Shown here one piece after another: positions 29,682-39,376 of a stretch of DNA of 64,000 bases. The stretch covers positions 2,356,001-2,420,000 of the forward strand of contig NZ_CP108106.1 of the NCBI RefSeq assembly GCF_041435195.1, written 5' to 3'. The notes under the pieces were generated by a model. The model ran no database searches, was not told the DNA's origin, and saw only the letters and a list, made by a program, of their open reading frames with translations. The position numbers and the translations under genes were made by a program. Within the stretch, counting starts at the first letter, position 1. Each line of letters opens with the position of its first letter. This DNA comes from Streptomyces sp. NBC_00224 (GTDB taxonomy: Bacteria > Actinomycetota > Actinomycetes > Streptomycetales > Streptomycetaceae).

Positions 29682-30049
29682 CCCGGCCGCGGGTTTTTCA
29701 CGGCCTGCCCCCTGGCCCCTCGCGGCCCGGCCGCCCGCCCTTCGCGCGGGCCTGACCAGCCACTTCCCGCCCCGTTCTGATCGTTTCCGATCCTGGCTGG
29801 AAGTTTTCGATCAATGTGGCCGAAAGATACCTGCTGGTAACGATCGGGATACCGGCCACAGAACCCTTGACGTCGACTTAACGCCAGAGCAACACTGCCG
29901 TTCATCGGTCGGCATTGTCGAACACCTAACGGCAATACGAGTTAGAGTGTGACAACGCCAAGGGCCGTCAAGCCCTCGACGTGAGGGCGCGGACTTCCGG
30001 AGCAACCCGGGGTTCGCCTTCCCCTGGACGAAGGACAAAGGAGTCGCGG
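29682..30049. other. gylR-glpF intergenic promoter region
   Basis: 368 bases without a gene. It holds a weak hairpin after gylR (arms 29733-29738 and 29746-29751), an inverted repeat GATCG-TTTC-CGATC at 29779-29792 with further GATC half-sites nearby, and the candidate GylR motif at 29912-29923. The glpF ribosome site AAAGGAG lies at the end. This must be the glycerol operon promoter region. Confidence 0.7.
29912..29923. promoter_or_regulatory. Candidate GylR operator upstream of glpF
   Basis: GCATTGTCGAAC, identical to 28877-28888 in the gylR promoter. It lies 126 bases before the glpF start, and likely promoter positions for the operon lie close downstream. Confidence 0.55.
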
Positions 30050-30850
30050 GTGTCCAGCTCCGACATCTTCACCGGCGAGATCATCGGTACCGCCGTTCTC
30101 ATCCTGCTGGGCGGTGGCGTGTGCGCCGCCGTCACACTGAAGAGCTCCAAGGCACGCAATGCGGGCTGGCTCGCCATCACCTTCGGGTGGGGTTTCGCGG
30201 TGCTCACCGGCGCTTACATCTCCGCCCCGCTCTCGGGTGCGCACCTCAATCCGGCGGTGACGCTCGGCCTCGCCATCGAGGGCGGCACCGAGTGGAGCGA
30301 CGTGCCCGTCTACCTCGCGGGACAGCTGCTCGGCGCGATGATCGGCGCCACGCTGGTCTGGCTGGCCTACTACGGCCAGTTCCAGGCGCACCTGACCGAT
30401 CCGGAGATCGTCGGCAAGCCTGCCGACAGTGCCGACAAGCCGGTCGAGGGACCGCACAACGGCGCCGCCAACGCGGGCCCGGTGCTCGGGATCTTCTCCA
30501 CCGGCCCCGAGATCCGCAACGCGATACAGAACCTCACCACCGAGATCATCGGTACGGCCGTGCTGGTCCTCGCGATCCTCACGCAGGGCCTCAACGGCGA
30601 CGGCAAGGGCCTCGGCGTCATCGGTGTCCTGATCACCTCCCTGGTCGTCGTCGGCCTCGGCCTCTCGCTCGGCGGCCCCACGGGCTACGCCATCAACCCG
30701 TTCCGCGACCTGGGTCCGCGCATCGTGCACTCGCTGCTGCCGCTGCCCAACAAGGGCGGTTCGGACTGGGCGTACGCCTGGGTGCCGGTTGTCGGCCCGC
30801 TGGCCGGTGCCGCCCTCGCGGGCGGCCTGTACAACCTCGCCTTCGCCTGA
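30050..30850 (+). CDS. glpF: Glycerol uptake facilitator (aquaglyceroporin) GlpF/GylC
   Basis: A 266-aa channel for glycerol entry. Six membrane spans fit the aquaporin fold, with first half-helix motif [12 protein letters not shown] intact (NPA). The second half-helix reads [13 protein letters not shown], so the usual NPA is NPF, while the following Arg-Asp that marks the selectivity filter is present. A long polar loop (about residues 125-150) is typical of actinobacterial members. The start is GTG 30050 after AAAGGAG. It is the first gene of the operon with glpK (42 bases) and glpD. Confidence 0.94.
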   Translation: MSSSDIFTGEIIGTAVLILLGGGVCAAVTLKSSKARNAGWLAITFGWGFAVLTGAYISAPLSGAHLNPAVTLGLAIEGGTEWSDVPVYLAGQLLGAMIGATLVWLAYYGQFQAHLTDPEIVGKPADSADKPVEGPHNGAANAGPVLGIFSTGPEIRNAIQNLTTEIIGTAVLVLAILTQGLNGDGKGLGVIGVLITSLVVVGLGLSLGGPTGYAINPFRDLGPRIVHSLLPLPNKGGSDWAYAWVPVVGPLAGAALAGGLYNLAFA

Positions 30851-30892
30851 GCCGTTGAGCTGTAGAGACCTTCAGACCTCCAGGAGAACCTC

Positions 30893-32455
30893 GTGAGCGA
30901 CACCCACACCACCGCCTCGCACGGTCACGGCACCGCTTCCCATGGCCATGGGCCATTCATTGCGGCCATCGACCAGGGCACCACCTCGTCCCGCTGCATC
31001 GTCTTCGACAAGGACGGCCGGATCGTCTCGGTCGACCAGAAGGAGCACGAGCAGATCTTCCCGAAGCCGGGCTGGGTCGAGCACGACGCCGCCGAGATCT
31101 GGACCAACGTCCAGGAAGTCGTGGCGGGCGCCGTCGACAAGGCGGGCATCACCGCCGCCGACGTCAAGGCGATCGGCATCACCAACCAGCGCGAGACCAC
31201 CCTGCTGTGGGACAAGAACACCGGCGAGCCCGTGCACAACGCGCTCGTCTGGCAGGACACCCGCACCGACGCGCTCTGCAGGGAGCTCGGCCGCAACGTC
31301 GGCCAGGACCGCTTCCGCCGCGAGACGGGCCTGCCGCTCGCGTCGTACTTCGCCGGCCCCAAGGTCCGCTGGCTGCTCGACAACGTCGAGGGCCTGCGCG
31401 AGCGCGCCGAGCGCGGCGACATCCTCTTCGGCACCATGGACTCCTGGGTCATCTGGAACCTGACCGGTGGCGTCGACGGCGGTGTGCACGTCACGGACGT
31501 CACCAACGCCTCGCGCACGCTGCTCATGAACCTGCACGAGATGGCCTGGGACGAGAAGATCCTCCAGTCCATGGACATCCCGGCGGCCGTGCTGCCCGAG
31601 ATCCGCTCCTCCGCCGAGGTGTACGGGCACGCCAAGGGCGGCGTCCTGGACGGCATCCCGGTCGCCTCCGCGCTCGGCGACCAGCAGGCGGCCCTGTTCG
31701 GCCAGACCTGCTTCTCGGAGGGCGAGGCCAAGTCGACGTACGGCACCGGCACCTTCATGCTGATGAACACCGGTGACAAGCCCGTCAACTCCTACAACGG
31801 CCTGCTGACCACCGTCGGCTACCAGATCGGCGACCAGAAGCCGGTCTACGCCCTCGAAGGCTCGATCGCCGTCACCGGCTCGCTCGTCCAGTGGATGCGC
31901 GACCAGATGGGCATGATCAAGACCGCCGCCGAGATCGAGACCCTGGCGTCCTCGGTCGAGGACAACGGCGGCGCGTACTTCGTGCCGGCCTTCTCCGGTC
32001 TGTTCGCCCCGTACTGGCGCTCCGACGCCCGCGGTGTGATCGCCGGTCTCACCCGGTACGTCACCAAGGCGCACATCGCGCGCGCCGTGCTTGAGGCCAC
32101 CGCCTGGCAGACCCGCGAGATCACCGACGCCATGACGAAGGACTCCGGCGTCGAGCTGACCGCGCTCAAGGTCGACGGCGGCATGACCTCCAACAACCTG
32201 CTGATGCAGACCCTCTCGGACTTCCTGGACGCGCCGGTGGTGCGTCCGATGGTCGCCGAGACCACCTGCCTCGGCGCCGCCTACGCCGCCGGTCTGGCCG
32301 TCGGCTTCTGGCCGGACACCGACGCGCTGCGCGCCAACTGGCGCCGGGCGGCGGAATGGACCCCTCGCATGGACGCCGACAAGCGTGACAGCGAGTACAA
32401 GAGCTGGCTCAAGGCCGTCGAGCGGACCATGGGCTGGATCGAGGACGAGGAGTAA
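30893..32455 (+). CDS. glpK: Glycerol kinase GlpK (GylA)
   Basis: Glycerol kinase (520 aa) makes sn-glycerol 3-phosphate from glycerol and ATP. It has the FGGY fold with two actin-like domains: [16 protein letters not shown] (phosphate-1 loop, about residues 23-38), [17 protein letters not shown], catalytic-region [35 protein letters not shown] and [11 protein letters not shown]. An unusual His-rich N-terminal extension of about 20 residues ([12 protein letters not shown]) precedes the core. It might bind metal or be an artefact of the GTG start chosen (30893), but no other start with a ribosome site lies nearer the core. The operon partner glpD starts 5 bases after the stop. Confidence 0.96.
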   Translation: MSDTHTTASHGHGTASHGHGPFIAAIDQGTTSSRCIVFDKDGRIVSVDQKEHEQIFPKPGWVEHDAAEIWTNVQEVVAGAVDKAGITAADVKAIGITNQRETTLLWDKNTGEPVHNALVWQDTRTDALCRELGRNVGQDRFRRETGLPLASYFAGPKVRWLLDNVEGLRERAERGDILFGTMDSWVIWNLTGGVDGGVHVTDVTNASRTLLMNLHEMAWDEKILQSMDIPAAVLPEIRSSAEVYGHAKGGVLDGIPVASALGDQQAALFGQTCFSEGEAKSTYGTGTFMLMNTGDKPVNSYNGLLTTVGYQIGDQKPVYALEGSIAVTGSLVQWMRDQMGMIKTAAEIETLASSVEDNGGAYFVPAFSGLFAPYWRSDARGVIAGLTRYVTKAHIARAVLEATAWQTREITDAMTKDSGVELTALKVDGGMTSNNLLMQTLSDFLDAPVVRPMVAETTCLGAAYAAGLAVGFWPDTDALRANWRRAAEWTPRMDADKRDSEYKSWLKAVERTMGWIEDEE

Positions 32456-32460
32456 TCGAA

Positions 32461-34071
32461 ATGACCACCCTGCAGAGCGTCCCTGCCCTTGGGACGCACC
32501 CGGCCTCCGGCTCTCACCCGAGCCGCGCCGAAACTCGGGAGCAGCTTTCCAAGGCGACGTACGACCTCCTGGTGATCGGCGGCGGCATCCTGGGCATCTC
32601 CACCGCCTGGCACGCCGCGCAGTCCGGGCTGCGGGTGGCCCTGGTGGACGCCGGCGACTTCGCCGGCGCCACCTCCTCGGCCTCCTCCAAGCTCCTCCAC
32701 GGCGGTCTGCGCTACCTGCAGACCGGTGCGGTGAAGCTGGTGGCCGAGAACCACTTCGAGCGGCGTGCGGTGTCGCGTCAGGTGGCACCGCACCTCGCCA
32801 ACCCGCTCACCTTCTACCTGCCCGTCTACAAGGGCGGCCCGCACGGCGCGGCCAAGCTCGGCGCGGGCGTCTTCGCCTACTCGGCGCTGTCCGCGTTCGG
32901 TGACGGCGTCGGCCACCTGCTGTCGCCCTCCAAGGCCGCGCAGGACGTGCCGGAGCTGCGCACGGACAACCTGAAGGCCGTGGCCGTGTACGGCGACGAC
33001 CAGATGAACGACGCGCGCATGGCCCTGATGACGGTCCGCGCCGCCGTGGACGCGGGCGCGGCCGTGCTCAACCACGCCGAGGTCACCGGGCTGCGCTTCA
33101 CCAAGGGCCGGGTCACCGGCGCCGATCTGCGCGACCGGCTCTCCGGCGACGAGTTCGGCGTCAACGCCCGCCTGGTGCTCAACGCGACCGGCCCGTGGGT
33201 CGACCACCTGCGCAAGATGGAGGACGCGGACGCGGCCCCCTCCATCCGGCTGTCCAAGGGCGCGCACCTGGTCCTCAAGCGCACCTCCCCCTGGAAGGCG
33301 GCGCTGGCGACCCCGATCGACAAGTACCGCATCACCTTCGCCCTGCCGTGGGAGGACATGCTCCTGCTCGGCACCACGGACGAGGAGTTCGAGGGCGACC
33401 CGGCGGACGTCGCGGTCACCGAGAAGGACACCGCCCAGATCCTCGACGAGGCCGCGTTCTCCATCCGCGACCAGCAGCTGTCGCGCGATCTGATCACGTA
33501 CTCCTTCGCGGGTCTGCGGGTGCTGCCGGGCGGTCCCGGCGACACCTCCAAGGCCAAGCGCGAGACGGTCGTCACCGAGGGCCGCGGCGGCATGCTGTCG
33601 GTGGCCGGCGGCAAGTGGACGACCTTCCGCCACATCGGCCGTACGGTGATGCAGAAGCTGGAGCAGCTTCCGGGACGTCCGCTCGGTGACGACTTCGAGC
33701 CGATCTCCTCGCTCCCCGGCAAGCTGCCGCTGCCCGGCATAGCGAACCCGCGCGCCGTCGCCCACCGCCTGATGGTGGACGGCCCGGCGCCCGGCCCGCG
33801 CATGGCGGCCGACACCGCCAGGCACCTCGCCACGCACTACGGCTCGCTCTCCTTCGACATCGCGCGCCTGGCCAACGAGGACGCGGCGCTGGCCGAGCGG
33901 ATCCACCCGGACGCGCCGGAGATCTGGGCACAGGTCGTCTACGCGCGCGACCACGAGTGGGCCGAGACGGCCGACGACGTGCTGCGCCGCCGCACCACGC
34001 TCACGATCCGGGGCCTTGCCACGGACGAGATCCGCGGCAAGGTCGACGACCTGCTCGGCAAGAAGAACTGA
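32461..34071 (+). CDS. glpD: FAD-dependent glycerol-3-phosphate dehydrogenase GlpD (GylB)
   Basis: A 536-aa membrane-associated flavoprotein that oxidises glycerol 3-phosphate to dihydroxyacetone phosphate and passes electrons to quinone. The FAD Rossmann motif is LLVIGGGILGISTAWHAA (about residues 37-54). ATSSASSKLLHGGLRYL, the family signature, follows. RLSKGAHLVL and GLRVLPGG line the substrate side, and KWTTFRHIGRTVM is near the FAD isoalloxazine. A C-terminal all-helical domain ends the protein. It is the last gene of the glycerol operon and is followed by a strong terminator. Confidence 0.96.
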   Translation: MTTLQSVPALGTHPASGSHPSRAETREQLSKATYDLLVIGGGILGISTAWHAAQSGLRVALVDAGDFAGATSSASSKLLHGGLRYLQTGAVKLVAENHFERRAVSRQVAPHLANPLTFYLPVYKGGPHGAAKLGAGVFAYSALSAFGDGVGHLLSPSKAAQDVPELRTDNLKAVAVYGDDQMNDARMALMTVRAAVDAGAAVLNHAEVTGLRFTKGRVTGADLRDRLSGDEFGVNARLVLNATGPWVDHLRKMEDADAAPSIRLSKGAHLVLKRTSPWKAALATPIDKYRITFALPWEDMLLLGTTDEEFEGDPADVAVTEKDTAQILDEAAFSIRDQQLSRDLITYSFAGLRVLPGGPGDTSKAKRETVVTEGRGGMLSVAGGKWTTFRHIGRTVMQKLEQLPGRPLGDDFEPISSLPGKLPLPGIANPRAVAHRLMVDGPAPGPRMAADTARHLATHYGSLSFDIARLANEDAALAERIHPDAPEIWAQVVYARDHEWAETADDVLRRRTTLTIRGLATDEIRGKVDDLLGKKN

Positions 34072-34101
34072 CGTATAGTTAGTCCGGCCAGTCAGCGCCG
34101 G

Positions 34102-34134
34102 AAGGGGCGGTTCCCACGGGGGGAGCCGCCCCTT
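34102..34134 (+). terminator. Rho-independent terminator after glpD
   Basis: 14-bp arms with one G-T wobble (34102-34115 and 34121-34134), ending in TTT, 31 bases after the glpD stop. Confidence 0.9.
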
Positions 34135-34186
34135 TCGCATGCGGGAGGCGCCGACGCGGCGCTGGGACGCATAATGGGGACCGATT

Positions 34187-34198
34187 CATCGGATGTAT
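34187..34198. promoter_or_regulatory. Candidate operator upstream of the GntR/FadR gene
   Basis: CATCGGATG followed by TAT; the 9-base core is palindromic around its central base. The same pattern (CATCCGATGTAT) occurs at 40776-40787 in front of the sugar-acid operon, 6.5 kb away. Confidence 0.55.
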
Positions 34199-34220
34199 GC
34201 CCCTGTATGGAGGTCGCCCC

Positions 34221-34892
34221 ATGGCAGTCACCGACGAGGCCATCGAGAAGATCAAGGAAATGATCGTCTCCGGTGCGCTGCGCCCGGGCGACCGGCTGCC
34301 CAAGGAGAGCGAACTCGCCGCCGAGCTCGGCCTGTCCAGGAACTCGCTGCGCGAGGCGGTCCGCGCGCTCTCCCTGATCCGCATCCTGGATGTGCGCCAG
34401 GGCGACGGTACGTACGTCACCAGCCTGGACCCCCAGCTGCTGCTGGAGGCGATGAGCTTCGTCGTGGACTTCCACCGGGACGACACGGTCCTGGAGTTCC
34501 TGGCGGTGCGGCGGATCCTGGAGCCGGCGGCGACGGCGATGGCGGCGTCCCGGATCGAGGACGCGGAACTGGACGCGCTGGCGGCCCAGTTGGACGCGCT
34601 GGGGCCTGACCCGTCGGTGGAGGAGCTGGTCGCCTGCGACCTGGAGTTCCACCGGGGGATCGTGCAGAGCGCCGGGAACTCGGTGCTCTGCTCCCTCCTG
34701 GACGGCCTCTCGGGCCCCACCACCCGGGCCCGGGTGTGGCGCGGCCTGACCCAGGAGGACGCGGTGGCCCGCACCCTCCACGAACACCGCGCCATCCTCG
34801 CGGCCCTGCGCGACCGGGACGCGGAGGCGGCGCGGTCCTGGGCGACGGTCCACATCGCCAGCGTGGAGCAGTGGCTCAGGTCGACCCTGTAG
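34221..34892 (+). CDS. GntR-family regulator, FadR/FCD subgroup
   Basis: A 223-aa regulator. The winged HTH is DEAIEKIKEMIVSGALRPGDRLP, then ESELAAELGLSRNSLREAVRAL (about residues 27-48). The C-terminal FCD effector domain (about 80-215) is all helical and carries the metal-binding positions typical of the group: Asp and His in CDLEFHRGIV and His in LHEHRAIL. FCD regulators usually sense sugar acids or other carboxylates. The adjacent L-fuconate-type catabolic operon and the shared operator motif make it the probable local repressor. The ATG at 34221 follows GGAGGT. An in-frame ATG eight codons earlier is less likely. Confidence 0.92.
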   Translation: MAVTDEAIEKIKEMIVSGALRPGDRLPKESELAAELGLSRNSLREAVRALSLIRILDVRQGDGTYVTSLDPQLLLEAMSFVVDFHRDDTVLEFLAVRRILEPAATAMAASRIEDAELDALAAQLDALGPDPSVEELVACDLEFHRGIVQSAGNSVLCSLLDGLSGPTTRARVWRGLTQEDAVARTLHEHRAILAALRDRDAEAARSWATVHIASVEQWLRSTL

Positions 34893-34919
34893 GCGACGTT
34901 CTGGACGCCCCGGACTACC

Positions 34920-34969
34920 CAGGGGCGCGGGGAACTGCGCGACCAGCCACAGACGGCCCGCAGACGAAC
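34920..34969. repeat. Streptomyces intergenic repeat, intact copy
   Basis: The block AGGGGCGCGGGGAACTGCGC (34921-34940) and the following GACCAGCCACAGACGGCCCGC match a short repeat that I recognise from the intergenic regions of many Streptomyces genomes. It lies between the converging GntR and permease genes. A second, interrupted copy in inverse orientation lies at 42052-42155. Confidence 0.65.
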
Positions 34970-34970
34970 A

Positions 34971-35996
34971 TCAGTCCTGCTTCTCCCCGCTCGCGAAGCG
35001 CGAGATCACCAGCGCGACGATGATGATCGCCCCGTTCAGGAACTGGTTCCACAGCGCCGGGACCCCGCCCAGGGTCATGACGTTGACCACCAGTTGCAGC
35101 GTCAGCACACCCGTGAGCGCGCCGAACAGCGTGCCCCGGCCGCCCTTCAGACTGATCCCGCCGATCACCGCCGCCGCGAACACCTGGAAGATCCAGCCGT
35201 TGCCCTGGGTCGCGGCCACCGAGCCGTAGTGGCCGGTGTAGAGGATCCCCGCGAACGCGGCGAGCAGGCCGCCGATCGCCAGGACCGCCCAGGTGATCCG
35301 GTCCACCCGGATCCCGGCCGCCCGCGCCGCCTCCGGGTTGCCCCCGATCGCGTACAGCGCCCGCCCGTGGCGCAGCCAGGCGAGCGCGGCGCCGCCGACG
35401 GCGAAGAGGGTCAGACAGATCCAGACGGCGGCCGGGGCGCCCAGCCAGTCGGTCTTGCCGAGGTAGCGGAAGGACTCCGGCACCTCGGTGATCGACTTGC
35501 CCTCGGTGATGCCGACGTGGAGGCCGCGCAGCATCGTCAGCATGCCCAGGGTGGCGATGAACCCGTTGACGTTCAGCTTGAGCATCAGGAAGCCGTTGAC
35601 CGTGCCGATCGCCACGCCCACCAGGAGGCAGAGCGGGATCGCCGTCCAGGAGGGCAGCAGACCGAGCCCGGCGAACCGGCCGCCCTCGGACGGCAGCACC
35701 AGCCACATCGCGATCACCGGCGCGATGCCGATCGTGGACTCCAGGGAGAGGTCCATCCGGCCGCAGATGAGGATCAGCGCCTGGCCGAGCACCAGCAGGC
35801 TCAGCTCGGAGGACTGCTGGATCACGCTGATCAGGTTGTCCGAGGTGAGGAAGACCGGCGACACGATGAAGCCGATCACCATCAGCACCAGGATCACCGG
35901 GACCAGCGAGAAGTCGCTCCAGCGCACATGCGCGAGCCGCCGCCGCGCGCCCGCGCCCGTCAGCTCGGCGGGCGCCGTGGTCACCGTCTCGGTCAT
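34971..35996 (-). CDS. Sugar ABC transporter permease (RbsC/XylH type)
   Basis: A 341-aa permease with about ten membrane spans and the ribose-type signatures DLSLESTIGIAPVIA and LKGGRGTLFGALTG. GGNPEAARAAGI is the cytoplasmic coupling-loop region. The ATG at 35996 overlaps the stop of the ATPase gene by four bases (ATGA), which indicates translational coupling. It is the last gene of the five-gene sugar-acid operon. With only one permease gene the complex is probably a homodimer. Confidence 0.93.
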   Translation of the reverse strand: MTETVTTAPAELTGAGARRRLAHVRWSDFSLVPVILVLMVIGFIVSPVFLTSDNLISVIQQSSELSLLVLGQALILICGRMDLSLESTIGIAPVIAMWLVLPSEGGRFAGLGLLPSWTAIPLCLLVGVAIGTVNGFLMLKLNVNGFIATLGMLTMLRGLHVGITEGKSITEVPESFRYLGKTDWLGAPAAVWICLTLFAVGGAALAWLRHGRALYAIGGNPEAARAAGIRVDRITWAVLAIGGLLAAFAGILYTGHYGSVAATQGNGWIFQVFAAAVIGGISLKGGRGTLFGALTGVLTLQLVVNVMTLGGVPALWNQFLNGAIIIVALVISRFASGEKQD

Positions 35997-37492
35997 GGCC
36001 GCTCCCCCACACCTTCCATGGCGGCGACCAGTTCCCGGTCGGTCCACCCGCTGTCGTATTCGGCGACGACCCGCCCGTGGAACAGTGCGAGCACCCGGTC
36101 GCACACCCGCAGGTCGTCCAGCTCGTCGGAGACGATCACGGCGGCGTTCCCCTCGTCGGCGACCCGTCGCACCACCGCGAGCAGCGCCTCCTTGGACTTC
36201 ACGTCGACCCCGGCCGTGGGGCGCACCGCGACCAGCGCCACCGGCCTTCTGGCCAGCGCCCGCGCCACCACGACCTTCTGCTGGTTGCCGCCGGAGAGCC
36301 CGGACACCGGCTGCCCCGGCCCCCGGGTCTTGATGTCGAGCGAGGCGATCATCGACCGGGCGAACTCCCTCGTACGGGAGGGCAGTACGGTCCCCCACGG
36401 CCCGAGCTGGTCGGTGACCGTGAGCGTGGCGTTCTCCGCGACCGAGCGCTGGGGCACCAGGCCCTGGCGGTGCCGGTCCTCGGGGATGTAGCCGATGCCC
36501 GCGTCGAGCGCGTGCGGCACGCTGCCCGGCCTCACCGCCCGGCCGCGCACCGCGATCCGCCCCGCGCTCGCCCGGCGCATCCCGGCCAGGGTCTCGCCGA
36601 GCGCGGTGTTCCCGCTGGCCGCGGCCCCCGCGAGGCCCAGCACCTCGCCGGGGCGCACGGCGAGGTCGACCGGCTCGAACTCGCCGTCCAGGGCGAGCCC
36701 TTCGGCCGTCAGGACCGCGGCCGCGTCCTCGCGCACCGCACGGGCGCCCGCGTGCCAGGAGGCTCCGCCGCCCGCCTCGCCGGTCATCGCCGCCACCAGG
36801 TCGTCCTTGGCCAGCTCGGCCACCGGCGCGGTGAGCACATGGCGGGCGTCGCGGTAGACGGTGACGGCGGTGCACAGCTCGTACACCTCCTGGAGGTGGT
36901 GCGAGATGAAGAGGAACGCCACTCCCTGGGCCTGGAGCTCGCGCAGCTTGGTGAACAGGCGCTCGATGCCGCGCGCGTCCAGCTGGGCGGTCGGCTCGTC
37001 CAGGACGATCAGGCGGGCGCCGAAGGAGAGGGCGCGGGCGATCTCCACGAACTGGCGCTGCTCCACGGTCAGTTCACGGGCCCGTGCGTCCGGGTCGACG
37101 TTCACCCCGTACCCGGCGAGCAGGTCCGCCGCGCGCCGCCGCAGCCGCCCCCAGCGGATCGGGCCGCCCTCGAACCGGTTCAGGAAGAGGTTCTCGGCGA
37201 CGGTGAGGTCCGGGACGACCATGGACCGCTGGTAGACGCACGCCACCTTGGACTGCCAGGCCGCCCTGTCGCCGAAGGCGGGCGCGGGCGCCCCGCCGAA
37301 CGCCACCGTGCCGGCGTCCTGCCGGTGCAGTCCGGTGACCACGCCGACCAGCGTGGACTTGCCCGCGCCGTTGCGGCCGACGAGCGCGTGGGACTCGCCG
37401 GGCCGCACGGTCAGCGCGACCGAGTCGAGCGCCAGGGTCGGCCCGAAGCGCTTGACGATCCCCCGGGCCTCCAGGGCGGGCTCGGCGCTCAC
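35993..37492 (-). CDS. Sugar ABC transporter ATPase, two nucleotide-binding domains (RbsA/XylG type)
   Basis: A 499-aa double ATPase. Domain 1 (about residues 8-235) has Walker A GRNGAGKST, signature LTVEQRQFVEIARAL and Walker B LIVLDEPTAQLD. Domain 2 (about 250-495) has a degenerate Walker A (GLAGAAASGNTALGE, no GKS/T), signature GLSGGNQQKVVVARAL and a weakened Walker B (VALVAVRPTAGVD). Hydrolysis therefore occurs mainly in domain 1, as is common for this class. The GTG at 37492 starts two bases after the stop of the binding-protein gene. It energises uptake through the downstream permease. Confidence 0.94.
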   Translation of the reverse strand: MSAEPALEARGIVKRFGPTLALDSVALTVRPGESHALVGRNGAGKSTLVGVVTGLHRQDAGTVAFGGAPAPAFGDRAAWQSKVACVYQRSMVVPDLTVAENLFLNRFEGGPIRWGRLRRRAADLLAGYGVNVDPDARARELTVEQRQFVEIARALSFGARLIVLDEPTAQLDARGIERLFTKLRELQAQGVAFLFISHHLQEVYELCTAVTVYRDARHVLTAPVAELAKDDLVAAMTGEAGGGASWHAGARAVREDAAAVLTAEGLALDGEFEPVDLAVRPGEVLGLAGAAASGNTALGETLAGMRRASAGRIAVRGRAVRPGSVPHALDAGIGYIPEDRHRQGLVPQRSVAENATLTVTDQLGPWGTVLPSRTREFARSMIASLDIKTRGPGQPVSGLSGGNQQKVVVARALARRPVALVAVRPTAGVDVKSKEALLAVVRRVADEGNAAVIVSDELDDLRVCDRVLALFHGRVVAEYDSGWTDRELVAAMEGVGERP

Positions 37493-37494
37493 GG

Positions 37495-38532
37495 TCAGCC
37501 CTTCTTCTGGAGCTGGTTGGCCCACAGCGCCGGGTCACCGGCGTTGGCCCGGGTCACCAGGGGCGCCGGGAGCTGGTCCTCGTAGCCGCCGGGGATCTTG
37601 ACGATGGTGGAGCCGTGGTCGGTCGGGCCCTCCTTGAAGGTCTTTCCGTCCAGGGCCGCCTTCGCGTAGTACAGCGCGTACTTGGCATAGAGGTCGGCGG
37701 GCTGGGAGACGGTGGCGTCGATCTTCCCGGCCTTGATGGCGTCGAGCTCCTCGGGGATGCCGTCGTTGGAGACGATGGTGATGTGGCCGGGGCCGCCCGG
37801 CGGCTTCAGCAGGTGCTTCTGCTCCAGGAGGGCGAGGGTGGGCTGGAGGAAGACGCCGCCCGCCTGCAGGTAGATGCCGTTCAGGTCGGGGTGGGCGGCG
37901 AGGGTCGACTGGAGCTTGGCGGAGGCGACGTCGCCCTTCCAGTCGGTGGCCAGCTCGAAGACCTGGATGCCGGGGTAGTCCTTGGCCATGCAGGCCTTGA
38001 ACGCCTGGGACCGGTCGCGGCCGTTGATGGAGGACAGATCGCCCTGGAACTCGGCGACCTTGCCCTTCCCCTTCAGCTGCCCGCCGAGGAACGTGCAGGC
38101 CTTCTCGCCGTACGCCTTGTTGTCGGCCCGTACGACCATGTAGACGTCGCCCTTGTCGGGGCGGGTGTCGACACTGACGACCGGGATCTTCCTGCTGTGC
38201 AGGGCCTCCAGGGTCGAGGCGACCGCGCCGGTGTCCTGCGGGGCCATGATCACGGCCTTGGCGCCCCGGTCCATGAAGGCGGTGACGTTGGCGACGAGCT
38301 TGCCGATGTCGTTCTGCGAGTTGGTGAGCGGCAGCGCGGAGACCTCGCCCGCCTTGGTGCCCTTCTGGATGTACTGCTGGTAGGAGTTCCAGAAGTCGCT
38401 GTCGCTGCGCGGCAGGTCGATACCGACCTTCTTGTCCCCGGTGCCGCCGCCGGAGTCGCGGTTGCAGCCCGCCAGCGCCCCGGCCGCCAGAAGTACACAG
38501 CAGACGGCGGCAGTTGTCGTACGCACTCTCAT
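37495..38532 (-). CDS. Sugar ABC transporter substrate-binding lipoprotein (RbsB type)
   Basis: A 345-aa periplasmic-binding-protein-1 family lipoprotein. The signal is MRVRTTTAAVCCVLLAAGAL with lipobox LAGC. The two-lobe sugar-binding fold includes VGIDLPRSDSDFWNSYQQ, GAKAVIMAPQDTGA, IPVVSVDTRPDKG and ITIVSNDGIPEEL. The ligand may be L-fucose, L-rhamnose, or the acid forms used by the neighbouring enzymes, but sequence alone does not decide. The ATG at 38532 fits the signal peptide. The SDR gene ends 25 bases upstream. Confidence 0.93.
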   Translation of the reverse strand: MRVRTTTAAVCCVLLAAGALAGCNRDSGGGTGDKKVGIDLPRSDSDFWNSYQQYIQKGTKAGEVSALPLTNSQNDIGKLVANVTAFMDRGAKAVIMAPQDTGAVASTLEALHSRKIPVVSVDTRPDKGDVYMVVRADNKAYGEKACTFLGGQLKGKGKVAEFQGDLSSINGRDRSQAFKACMAKDYPGIQVFELATDWKGDVASAKLQSTLAAHPDLNGIYLQAGGVFLQPTLALLEQKHLLKPPGGPGHITIVSNDGIPEELDAIKAGKIDATVSQPADLYAKYALYYAKAALDGKTFKEGPTDHGSTIVKIPGGYEDQLPAPLVTRANAGDPALWANQLQKKG

Positions 38533-38557
38533 GGTGATGTCCTTCGCGGTTCGCGGC

Positions 38558-39376
38558 TCAGATGGTGGGGCGCGGGCGCAGACCCTGCATGCCGCCGTCG
38601 ACGGCCAGGGCGGTACCGGTGACGCAGGAGGCGGCCGGGCTCGCCAGATACGCGATGGCGGCGCCCACCTCGTCGGCGGTGACAAGCCGCCCCATGGGCT
38701 GGCGGGCCCGCAGCGCGGCCCGCTCGGCCTCCGGGTCCTCGGCCCCGGCGAGCAGCCGGGCGACCCAAGGGGTGTCCGCCGTGCCCGGGTTGACGCAGTT
38801 CACCCGGACCCCCTCGGCCACGTGGTCGGCGGCCATGGCGAGGGTGAGGGAGAGCACGGCGCCCTTGGCGGCGCTGTACAGGGCGCGTTGCGGCAGGCCC
38901 GCGGTGGCGGCGATCGAGCAGGTGTGGGTGACGGAGACGTGGCCGGGCCGCTCCTGGGCGGCGCGCCGCAGATGCGGCAGCGCGTGGCGGGCGACCCGGA
39001 CCATGCCGAGGACGTTGACGTCGAGGACCCGGTGCCACTCGGCGTCGTCGTTGTCCTCGACGGTGCCGGTGGCGCCGGTCCCGGCGTTGGAGACGAGCGT
39101 GTGCAGGGCGCCGAACTCGCGCGCGGCCCGGGCCACCGCCTCCCGTACGCCCGCGTCGTCGGTGACGTCGGCCTCCAGGGCGAGGGTGCCGTGCGGGGCG
39201 CCCTCGACGTCCCGGTCGAGCACGGCGACGCGGGCTCCCCGGGCGACGAGCAGCCCGGCGGTGGCCGCGCCGATCCCGGAGGCGCCGCCGGTGACCAGCG
39301 CGGCCATCCCGGCGAAGTCCCGGGGTGCGGCCTCGGATGCGGCCTCGGATGCGGTGAACTCCCGCGGGGTGCTCAT
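38558..39376 (-). CDS. SDR oxidoreductase, probable sugar or sugar-acid dehydrogenase
   Basis: A 272-aa short-chain dehydrogenase. The NAD(P) motif is [16 protein letters not shown] (about residues 27-42). Asp in AVLDRDVEG after strand 2 suggests NAD preference. NNAG-equivalent SNAG, the Ser (THTCSIAA) and the catalytic pair Tyr-x3-Lys (YSAAKGAVL) are present. The ending [10 protein letters not shown] is typical. In fuconate pathways such an enzyme oxidises L-fucose or 2-keto-3-deoxy-L-fuconate. The operon context supports one of those roles. The ATG at 39376 overlaps the dehydratase stop by four bases (ATGA). Confidence 0.93.
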   Translation of the reverse strand: MSTPREFTASEAASEAAPRDFAGMAALVTGGASGIGAATAGLLVARGARVAVLDRDVEGAPHGTLALEADVTDDAGVREAVARAAREFGALHTLVSNAGTGATGTVEDNDDAEWHRVLDVNVLGMVRVARHALPHLRRAAQERPGHVSVTHTCSIAATAGLPQRALYSAAKGAVLSLTLAMAADHVAEGVRVNCVNPGTADTPWVARLLAGAEDPEAERAALRARQPMGRLVTADEVGAAIAYLASPAASCVTGTALAVDGGMQGLRPRPTI

